Shown here in pieces: positions 1 to 5,679 of a DNA stretch of 7,488 bases. Position 1 is the first letter of the stretch. Each line of letters opens with the position of its first letter. The stretch is taken from positions 1 through 7,488 of the forward strand of contig CALXZF010000106.1 in the NCBI GenBank assembly GCA_944393165.1. The letters run 5' to 3'. The DNA comes from an uncultured Clostridia bacterium. Lineage in GTDB: Bacteria > Bacillota_A > Clostridia > TANB77 > CAG-508. The position numbers and the translations under genes are program-made. The notes beneath the pieces are model-generated. The model saw nothing but the letters and a program-made list of their open reading frames with translations, was not told the origin of the DNA and did no database searches.

Positions 1-66
1 ACAACGACCATTAAAGAAAAGGGTTGCCTAGAAATAGGTGGAAACTTAAAAACAACATCTTTATAA
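1..66 (+). CDS. Possible C-terminal tail of an upstream protein (partial)
   Basis: Frame 1 is open from the window edge through 21 codons to a TAA at 64-66; the tail ends in GGNLKTTSL. The other two forward frames close within about 30 bases. A terminator-like hairpin pair follows at once, as expected at the end of a gene. Twenty-one codons are too few to name a family, and an open stretch this short can arise by chance. A short hairpin with a GAAA tetraloop (CCTA/TAGG, 27-38) lies inside it, so the 3' end of a structured RNA is an alternative. Confidence 0.3.
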   Translation, partial: TTTIKEKGCLEIGGNLKTTSL

Positions 67-70
67 AAAT

Positions 71-95
71 GAGCACTAATTTTGAAACAGTGCTC
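71..95 (-). terminator. Hairpin with a T-run on the minus strand
   Basis: A perfect 7-bp stem, GAGCACT (71-77) with AGTGCTC (89-95), encloses an 11-base loop. On the plus strand no T-run follows it. Read on the minus strand, the stem is followed directly by ATTTTTATAA (complement of 61-70), as in an intrinsic terminator. It may block antisense transcription into the upstream gene, or simply form part of a compound terminator with the next hairpin. Confidence 0.4.
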
Positions 96-98
96 AGG

Positions 99-123
99 GT
101 GAAAATTTCTAATTTTCACTTTT
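99..123 (+). terminator. Intrinsic terminator upstream of the response regulator
   Basis: A perfect 9-bp stem, GTGAAAATT (99-107) with AATTTTCAC (111-119), has a 3-base TCT loop and is followed by TTTTGTT from 120. The stem is AT-rich, hence weak, but short and perfect. It would end transcription of whatever lies to the left and separate it from the promoter that starts about 20 bases on. Confidence 0.55.
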
Positions 124-141
124 GTTCTGTATTGCAAATTA

Positions 142-170
142 TTGTGATTTTAATAAAACTGTGGTATATA
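142..170 (+). promoter_or_regulatory. Promoter of the response regulator gene
   Basis: A -35-like TTGTGA (142-147) is followed by a 17-base spacer and TATATA (165-170). The -10 is preceded by TGG, an extended -10 (TGn) element. Transcription would start near 177, leaving a leader of about 14 bases that still contains the AGGAG ribosome binding site (180-184). None of the TTAAC repeats found upstream of the ABC genes occurs here, so this promoter looks independent of that operator. Confidence 0.5.
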
Positions 171-190
171 TAAAACCAAAGGAGAGTTGT

Positions 191-854
191 ATGAAAAAAA
201 TACTTATTGTAGAAGATGATGCTACAATCCATAATCTTATAAAAGAAATATTAATAAACGCACATTATGAAGTATTAGATGCATACTCAGGAACAGAAGC
301 ACTTATGATTCTGGAAAAAGAGAATGTGGACTTGGTTTTGTTAGACTTAATGCTTCCAGGATTAAATGGAGAAGAACTTATAAAAAAAGTAAAAAATGTT
401 CCAATCATAGTAATAAGTGCCAAAATTTCTGTAGAAGATAAAGTTAATGTATTGCTTAATGGTGCAAATGACTATATAACAAAACCATTTGCTAAAGATG
501 AACTTTTGGCAAGAATACAGGTTCAATTAAGATTAAATGAAGGAAAGAGCAACAATACAGAATTAAGATATAAAGACATAATATTAGAAGAAGATAAACA
601 TAGTATGCGTATAAAAAATGAAGAAATACATTTAACTAAAACTGAGTTTGCAATACTTAAACAATTAATTTTAAATCCAAAACAGGTCATAACTAAAACA
701 AAAATACTTGATTTAATAAGTCGGAGACACACAGGATTGTGACGAAAATTCTTTAAAGGTTCATATAAGCAATATAAGAAAGAAAATCAAAAGAGTTACA
801 GATGAAGAATATATAGAATCTGTATGGGGAATAGGTTTTAAAATGCATGAATAA
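191..854 (+). pseudogene. OmpR/PhoB-family response regulator, frameshifted in the DNA-binding domain
   Basis: This is a two-component response regulator in the cytoplasm, presumably phosphorylated by the kinase at 2671. The receiver domain (residues 1 to about 115) is complete: acidic pair D9/D10, phosphoacceptor D52 in LLDLMLPG, S76, and K98 in ITKPF. A winged-helix domain begins at about 125. The ATG at 191 is chosen because AGGAG (180-184) sits 6 bases upstream and the MKKILIVEDD start is canonical; the frame extends to a TTG at 122 with no family support. After LDLIS (codon 177) the frame runs to TGA at 740-742. The frame beginning at 723 continues as GDTQDCDENSLKVHISNIRK to VWGIGFKMHE and TAA at 852-854, which is the recognition helix and C-terminal hairpin of the family. 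One extra base near 721-725 (or two lost) explains this. A protein made as written, 183 residues long, should not bind DNA. A sequencing error is possible. Confidence 0.88.
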
Positions 855-857
855 AAT

Positions 858-898
858 CTTAACTAAATCTTTACTATTTTCTTAACCAATCTATTAAC
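858..898 (+). promoter_or_regulatory. Four direct TT(A/T)AC repeats: likely operator for an OmpR-family regulator
   Basis: Hexamers CTTAAC (858-863), CTTTAC (869-874), CTTAAC (881-886) and ATTAAC (893-898) start 11, 12 and 12 bases apart, so they lie on one face of the helix. Tandem direct repeats with 11-12 bp phasing are the normal binding pattern of OmpR/PhoB-class regulators; the B. subtilis PhoP box (TT[A/T/C]ACA repeats) looks very similar. The array fills the gap between the regulator's stop codon and the ABC operon, so the natural inference is that the adjacent regulator bound here to control the transporter. Confidence 0.6.
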
Positions 899-909
899 TT
901 TCTTATGGT
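882..909 (+). promoter_or_regulatory. Candidate regulated promoter of the ABC transporter genes
   Basis: The third repeat overlaps a weak -35 (TTAACC, 882-887), placed 16 bases before TATGGT (904-909). This would start transcription near 916 and keep the AAGGAG ribosome binding site (924-929) in the leader. An alternative -10, TATATT (916-921), lies 17 bases after the last repeat but would start transcription inside the ribosome binding site, which makes it less likely. Both elements are poor matches to consensus, as is common for promoters that need an activator. Confidence 0.33.
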
Positions 910-935
910 AATCTCTATATTGAAAGGAGTAGATT

Positions 936-1850
936 ATGGAGTATATTTTAGAAACTAAAAATCTTGAAAAAAAGTATGGTCATTCTAAAGTCTTAAAAGG
1001 CTTAAATCTTCATTTGCCTAAAGGTGCTATATATGGGCTTATTGGAAGAAATGGTGCAGGTAAAACAACTCTAATTAGAGTGATTTGTGGTTTGCAAAAG
1101 CCAACATCAGGAACATATGCTATTTATGGAATTTCAAATAGCAATAGAAAAATAATAGAATCAAGAAGAAGGATAGGCGCAATTATTGAAACACCTTCAC
1201 TTTGCCTTGATATGACAGCAGAAGACAACTTGAAAAAACAATATAAAATTGTAGGGCTTCCTAGTTTTGATAATTTACATGAGATTTTAAAATTAGTAAA
1301 ACTCGAAAACACTGGGAAAAAGACAGTAAAACATTTTTCGCTTGGAATGAAACAAAGGATGGGACTAGCCATTGCTTTAGTTGGTAATCCAGATTTTCTT
1401 ATATTAGACGAGCCAATAAACGGCTTGGATCCAGAAGGAATAATAGATTTGCGAGAGCTAATTTTAAAATTAAACATGGAAAAAGGAATTTCATTTTTGA
1501 TTTCAAGCCATTATTTAGATGAATTATCTAAAATTGCAACATGTTATGGATTTATGAATAATGGAAAGATAGCTAAAGAAATAAGTAAAGAAGAGTTAGA
1601 AAAGAATCTAAAAAGAAGAATTGAGATAAATGTTAGTGATTTAAAAGAATGTGTTAAATATTTGGAAGAAAATAATATTCCATATAAAGTTATTTCAAAT
1701 GAAATAGTTGATATATATGAAGATATTAATGTTTCGAAACTTGTGGTTGCACTTGCCGAAAGAAATTGTACAGTAAATAGTTTTGAAGAAAAAGGCGAGT
1801 CTTTGGAAAACTATTACTTGAATTTGATAGGAGGTGCAGACAATGCTTAA
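936..1850 (+). CDS. ABC transporter ATP-binding protein, BcrA-like
   Basis: This is a 304-residue cytoplasmic ATPase that would power export or removal of a substrate through the permease encoded next. Visible motifs are Walker A GRNGAGKT (residues 37-44), the signature variant SLGMKQR (135-141, in place of LSGGQ), Walker B LILDEP with D158/E159, D-loop GLDP, and switch histidine H192 in SSHYLDE. A C-terminal extension of about 80 residues ending in SLENYYLNLIGG is typical of the BcrA/COG1131 group, which includes bacitracin and lantibiotic self-protection ATPases; length also fits BcrA (about 305). The ATG at 936 has AAGGAG (924-929) 6 bases upstream. The stop overlaps the permease start, so translation is probably coupled. 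Operator-like repeats lie just upstream. The substrate cannot be told from the sequence; a peptide antibiotic is an inference from the family and the neighbouring two-component genes. Confidence 0.92.
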   Translation: MEYILETKNLEKKYGHSKVLKGLNLHLPKGAIYGLIGRNGAGKTTLIRVICGLQKPTSGTYAIYGISNSNRKIIESRRRIGAIIETPSLCLDMTAEDNLKKQYKIVGLPSFDNLHEILKLVKLENTGKKTVKHFSLGMKQRMGLAIALVGNPDFLILDEPINGLDPEGIIDLRELILKLNMEKGISFLISSHYLDELSKIATCYGFMNNGKIAKEISKEELEKNLKRRIEINVSDLKECVKYLEENNIPYKVISNEIVDIYEDINVSKLVVALAERNCTVNSFEEKGESLENYYLNLIGGADNA

Positions 1851-2661
1851 ATTATTAAGAGCAGGATTTTTTAGATTAAAAAAAGATTCTATTTTTTGGC
1901 TATTTTTATTTTTAACCATTGGTGCAGCACTTTTCACATTAGCAAATAACTATTTTGGAACTAACGAAGTTACTATAGATAGCTTAGTAAATAGATACAT
2001 AATGTATGCAGGATTATTAATTGCAATATTTGTAAGTATCTTTGTTGGAAAAGAATACTCTGAAGGAATTATTAGAAACAAAATAATAGTTGGTCATAGT
2101 AGAATATCAATATACATATCTAAATTAATTATTTGCATTACTGCCACATTATTATGTGAGTTTGTATACATTGCAATTGTGCTATTAATTGGAATTCCTT
2201 TATTTGGAACATTGCAAATGCCAATGGCTCAATTTTGGATGAGTATATTAAATACAGTGCTAATTATAATAGCTTTTTGTTCAATTTATCATTTTATAGC
2301 GATGATATGTAAAGAAATAACTGTTTCGACAACAATAAGCATAGTGCTATTTATTGCAATGTTTATAGCTCAAAGTTCATTTGGATTAACAGCTAGTAGA
2401 GACGAATATATAACCCATACATCATATACAGAAGACGGAACAAGATACATTGTAAATAAGGAGCCTGACCCGAATTATCCTGGAGAAGCAAAAGTAAAAA
2501 CTGCTAGAGCAATTTATTTGTTTATTCCAGAAGGTCAAGCAATGGAGATTGGAATTAATGATGCAGAATATTTATACCAGATGCCAAAATATTCTGTAAC
2601 TTTAATAATTGTAATAAATGCTCTTGGAATGTGTTTATTTTCTAAAAAAGAACTAAAATAG
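1843..2661 (+). CDS. ABC-2 type transporter permease
   Basis: This is a 272-residue integral membrane protein, the partner of the ATPase encoded immediately upstream. Six hydrophobic segments are visible, at about residues 18-38, 54-69, 92-122, 131-156, 161-182 and 251-267. GKEYSEGIIRNKIIVG (69-84) after the second segment is the cytoplasmic coupling motif seen in ABC-2 permeases such as the BcrB/NatB type. A hydrophilic stretch of about 65 residues (185-250), rich in charged and tyrosine residues, precedes the last membrane segment and is probably extracytoplasmic. The ATG at 1843 is preferred over the in-frame GTG at 1834: the AGGAGG (1829-1834) sits 8 bases before the ATG, whereas the GTG overlaps it. 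The gene overlaps the ATPase by 8 bases and is followed by a kinase 9 bases on, so all three are likely on one transcript. The reading frame is intact. Confidence 0.88.
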   Translation: MLKLLRAGFFRLKKDSIFWLFLFLTIGAALFTLANNYFGTNEVTIDSLVNRYIMYAGLLIAIFVSIFVGKEYSEGIIRNKIIVGHSRISIYISKLIICITATLLCEFVYIAIVLLIGIPLFGTLQMPMAQFWMSILNTVLIIIAFCSIYHFIAMICKEITVSTTISIVLFIAMFIAQSSFGLTASRDEYITHTSYTEDGTRYIVNKEPDPNYPGEAKVKTARAIYLFIPEGQAMEIGINDAEYLYQMPKYSVTLIIVINALGMCLFSKKELK

Positions 2662-2670
2662 GAGGTAAAT

Positions 2671-3552
2671 GTGAATATTTGGCTTTATATATTAATTTTT
2701 CTATTGATTTTAATAAGCGTACTACTAATTAAAATATATCTTATGAAAAAATCTCTTAAAGAAATAGAAAAAGATTTAGAATATATATTAAAAACAGATA
2801 CTAATAATTTGATTTCAACAACTTCAAACGATAAAGATGTAAAGAATCTGGCAATTACATTAAATAAAGAATTAAGAAGCCTAAGAAAACAAAGATTGCA
2901 ATATGAAAATGGAAATCAAGAATTAAAGAAAAATATAACAAATATTTCACATGATTTAAGAACTCCTCTTACTGCAATAAGCGGATATGTGGAAATGCTA
3001 AAAGAAAATGATGATACGGAAAAGCAAGGAGAATATATAAGTATTATAGAAAATAAAACAAATGATTTGGTAAATCTTACTGAGCAACTATTTAAATTAT
3101 CTAAAACAATGGACATTAATGAAAATATAGATAGAAAATTACAGTGTTTAAACGAAATATTAGAAGAAGCTTTGGCAAGTTATTATTACATATTTAAAGA
3201 AAAAAACATATTACCTGAAATTAGAATAGCTGAAAAGAAAATATATAGGAAAGTTGATAAAAACTGTGTTATAAGAGTGTTTGAAAATATATTGTCAAAC
3301 ATGATTAAATATGGTAATGGCGAGTTTAGGGTATGTCTTAATAAAAATGGAGAAATTATTTTTAGCAACAAAGCAGAGTCACTAGATGTAACAACTGTAG
3401 GAAAAATATTTGATAGATATTATACAGTTTAGAATGCAAAGAATTCAGGAGGAATAGGATTATCAATTGCAAAGCAATTAGTTGAGCTTAATGGAGGCTC
3501 TATAGATGCAAAGTATGAGAAGGGTAGTTTGTATATAAAGATTGTAATCTAG
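2671..3552 (+). pseudogene. Sensor histidine kinase interrupted by an in-frame TAG
   Basis: This is the membrane-bound sensor of the two-component system. The GTG start at 2671 has GGAGGT (2661-2666) 4 bases upstream. A single N-terminal membrane segment (residues 4-24) leads, without any sizeable extracellular domain, to a charged linker. The phosphoacceptor H94 lies in NISHDLRTPLTAISGY, and the N-box is FENILSNMIKY (N206, N210). TAG at 3430-3432 (codon 254) follows FDRYYTV. The same frame then continues as NAKNSGGIGLSIAKQLVELN, the ATP-lid and G2 box, and ends at TAG 3550-3552. The unbroken protein would have 293 residues. The 253-residue product would lack an essential part of the ATP-binding fold and should not autophosphorylate. 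A canonical DxGxG G1 box is not seen; SNKAESL stands there, as I recall for related clostridial kinases. A single base change (for example from GAG or CAG) explains the stop; a sequencing error is possible. Confidence 0.88.
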
Positions 3553-3559
3553 AGGAAAT

Positions 3560-3612
3560 ATACAAGAAAAGGCAGGGGGAATATACATATCTCTGTTTTT
3601 TCTTGTATTTTT
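3560..3612 (+). terminator. Intrinsic terminator closing the two-component/ABC cluster
   Basis: ATACAAGAAAA (3560-3570) pairs perfectly with TTTTCTTGTAT (3598-3608). The stem extends inward through G-U pairs and CAGGG/CTCTG to about 19 pairs in all, and ends in a run of five T (3608-3612). It begins 8 bases after the kinase's final stop codon, so it ends the operon and separates it from uvrB. Confidence 0.75.
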
Positions 3613-3631
3613 GCCTAAAATATGGTATAAA
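3603..3631 (+). promoter_or_regulatory. Promoter of uvrB
   Basis: TTGTAT (3603-3608) is followed by a 17-base spacer and TATAAA (3626-3631), with TGG directly before the -10 (extended -10 element). The -35 lies inside the right arm of the preceding terminator. Transcription would start near 3638, giving a leader of about 34 bases. No clear Firmicute LexA site (GAAC-N4-GTTC type) is visible between here and the start codon. Confidence 0.45.
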
Positions 3632-3671
3632 TATCATGTTAGAATTATTAAAACAATAATGAGGAGAATAT

Positions 3672-5627
3672 ATGTTCAATTTAGTATCAGATTATAAGCC
3701 AACAGGGGATCAACCCAAGGCAATAGAATATTTATCCAATGGAATAAAAGAGGGTAAAAAATACCAAACTTTACTTGGAGTAACAGGTTCTGGAAAAACT
3801 TTTACTATGGCTAATATAATTCAGCAAGTTCAAAAGCCAACATTGGTGCTTGCACATAATAAAACACTAGCTGGACAACTCTATTCAGAGTTCAAAGAGT
3901 TCTTCCCAGAGAATAATGTAGAGTATTTTGTTTCATATTATGATTATTATCAACCAGAAGCATATATTGCATCATCAGATACATATATAGAAAAAGATGC
4001 TTCAATTAATGATGAAATAGATAAGCTTCGTCATTCTGCTACAGCAGCATTATTCGAAACTAGAGATGTTATTATAGTGGCCTCAGTTTCATGTATATAT
4101 GGATTAGGTGACCCTATTGATTACGAACATATGATTGTATCATTGAGACCAGGCATGCAAAAAGAGAGAAATGACATTATGAAGCGATTAGTTACTATGC
4201 AGTATAGCAGAAATGAATTGGATTTTAAAAGAGGAACTTTTAGAGCTAAAGGGGACATATTAGAAATATATCCTTCAGATGAGAGTGAAAGTGCCATTAG
4301 AGTTGAATTTTGGGGAGATGAAATTGAAAAGATTTCTGAAATCAATCCTTTAACAGGAAAAGTAATTGCCACAAGAAATCATGTTATGATTTTCCCAAAT
4401 TCTCATTATGTAACAACAGCAGATAAAATGGAAAGAGCAATTGGTACTATAGAAGAAGAACTACAAGAGAGAATCAAGTATTTTAAGGATAATGGAAAAT
4501 TAATAGAGGCACAAAGAATAGAAGAAAGAACTAATTTTGATATAGAGATGATGAGAGAAACAGGCTTTTGTCAAGGAATAGAAAATTATTCAAGACATAT
4601 TAGTGGAAGAGAACCAGGAAGCGCACCTTTTACACTTTTTGATTATTTTCCAAAAGATTTTTTACTTTTAATAGATGAATCACATGCAACTATTCCTCAG
4701 GTAAGAGCTATGTATAACGGAGATAGAGCAAGAAAAGAATCACTTGTGAAATATGGATTTAGACTTCCTTCTGCATTTGATAACAGACCACTTAAATTTA
4801 ATGAATTTGAAGAGAGAATTAACCAAGTAGTGTTTGTAAGTGCTACTCCTGCAGAATATGAAAAAGAGCATTCTAAGGGTAATGTGGTTGAACAGATTAT
4901 CAGGCCTACTGGATTATTAGATCCTAAAATTGAAGTTAAACCAGTGGAAAACCAAATAGATGATTTAATCGAGCAAATAAGGGAAAGAACAGAAAAAAAT
5001 GAAAGAGTGTTAGTTACTACATTAACTAAAAAAATGGCAGAGGATTTAACAGCATATTTAGCTGGAATTGATATAAAAGTTAGATACATGCATTCGGATA
5101 TTAAAGCATTGGAAAGAATGGAAATAATTCGTTCTTTAAGACTAGGTGAGTTTGATGTGCTAGTAGGTATAAATCTTTTGAGAGAAGGACTTGACATACC
5201 AGAAGTTTCGTTAGTTGCAATACTTGATGCTGACAAAGAAGGCTTCCTTCGTTCAGAGCGATCTTTAATACAAACAATAGGTCGTGCAGCAAGAAACACC
5301 GACGGAAAAGTAATAATGTATGCAGATGAATTAACAGAATCAATGGAAAAAGCGATTTCTGAAACTAACAGAAGAAGAAAAATTCAGCAAGAATATAATG
5401 AGAAACATGGTATTACTCCAAAGACTATTCAAAAATCAGTTAGAGATGCAATTAAAGCAAGTATCATAGAAGAAGCGGAAAGCAAATATAATATCAGTAA
5501 AGATGAAAGCATAGAAGATGTTATTAATAAACTTACAGATGAAATGCTTAAGCATGCAGCTAATATGGAATTTGAAAAAGCAGCTGAGCTTAGGGATCAA
5601 ATTAAAGAATTAGAAAATAGCCTGTGA
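3672..5627 (+). CDS. uvrB: UvrABC excinuclease subunit B
   Basis: This is a 651-residue DNA repair helicase-like protein of nucleotide excision repair. UvrA loads it on damaged DNA; it verifies the lesion and recruits UvrC for incision. The sequence shows Walker A GVTGSGKT (residues 36-43), the damage-probing beta-hairpin [10 protein letters not shown] (89-98), Walker B-type DESH (335-338), helicase motif [11 protein letters not shown] (534-542), and a C-terminal UVR coiled-coil domain (about 621-651, [20 protein letters not shown]) that contacts UvrC. Length matches the family (E. coli UvrB has 673). The ATG at 3672 has GAGGAG (3661-3666) 5 bases upstream, and [14 protein letters not shown] is the usual UvrB start. 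It has its own promoter after a terminator. The next gene is fbp, not uvrA as in many Firmicutes. The stop codon lies inside a perfect inverted repeat. All key residues are present. Confidence 0.98.
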   Translation: MFNLVSDYKPTGDQPKAIEYLSNGIKEGKKYQTLLGVTGSGKTFTMANIIQQVQKPTLVLAHNKTLAGQLYSEFKEFFPENNVEYFVSYYDYYQPEAYIASSDTYIEKDASINDEIDKLRHSATAALFETRDVIIVASVSCIYGLGDPIDYEHMIVSLRPGMQKERNDIMKRLVTMQYSRNELDFKRGTFRAKGDILEIYPSDESESAIRVEFWGDEIEKISEINPLTGKVIATRNHVMIFPNSHYVTTADKMERAIGTIEEELQERIKYFKDNGKLIEAQRIEERTNFDIEMMRETGFCQGIENYSRHISGREPGSAPFTLFDYFPKDFLLLIDESHATIPQVRAMYNGDRARKESLVKYGFRLPSAFDNRPLKFNEFEERINQVVFVSATPAEYEKEHSKGNVVEQIIRPTGLLDPKIEVKPVENQIDDLIEQIRERTEKNERVLVTTLTKKMAEDLTAYLAGIDIKVRYMHSDIKALERMEIIRSLRLGEFDVLVGINLLREGLDIPEVSLVAILDADKEGFLRSERSLIQTIGRAARNTDGKVIMYADELTESMEKAISETNRRRKIQQEYNEKHGITPKTIQKSVRDAIKASIIEEAESKYNISKDESIEDVINKLTDEMLKHAANMEFEKAAELRDQIKELENSL

Positions 5628-5655
5628 ACAAAAGGGACTACTTCCTTTTGTTCAC
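5624..5655 (+). other. Perfect 12-bp inverted repeat between uvrB and fbp
   Basis: GTGAACAAAAGG (5624-5635) is the exact reverse complement of CCTTTTGTTCAC (5644-5655), with an 8-base spacer GACTACTT. A G-U and an A-U pair can extend the stem inward to a 4-base loop. The left arm contains the uvrB TGA (5625-5627), and the right arm ends at the purine-rich fbp ribosome binding region. No T-run follows on either strand, so a classic intrinsic terminator is unlikely. An RNA hairpin affecting stability, or translation of fbp, is more plausible. A protein-binding palindrome is also possible. Confidence 0.7.
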
Positions 5656-5679
5656 GAAGAAAGGATTGATATAAAAATT

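Noticed and set aside
27..38. CCTA-GAAA-TAGG hairpin as part of a structured RNA or riboswitch
   Set aside because: The stem is only 4 bp and I could not match the surrounding sequence to any known RNA class.
122..190. N-terminal extension of the response regulator from a TTG at 122
   Set aside because: It overlaps the terminator T-run and the promoter, has no ribosome binding site, and the ATG at 191 gives the canonical receiver-domain start with a good AGGAG.
1124..1477. Minus-strand open frame opposite the ABC ATPase gene
   Set aside because: It lies fully antisense to conserved ABC motifs and encodes no recognisable protein.
1834..1842. GTG at 1834 as the permease start
   Set aside because: The GTG overlaps the AGGAGG sequence; the ATG at 1843 is correctly spaced from it.
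3430..3432. TAG as a recoded sense codon (such as pyrrolysine)
   Set aside because: The permease gene ends at TAG directly before the next gene's start, and the position is in a kinase with no reason for a special residue.
4697..5299. Long minus-strand open frame (200 codons) opposite uvrB
   Set aside because: It is a shadow of the conserved UvrB coding strand; it shows serine/leucine-rich low-complexity composition and no recognisable domain.
5624..5660. Inverted repeat after uvrB as an intrinsic terminator
   Set aside because: No T-run follows the stem on either strand; the downstream sequence is the purine-rich ribosome binding region of fbp.
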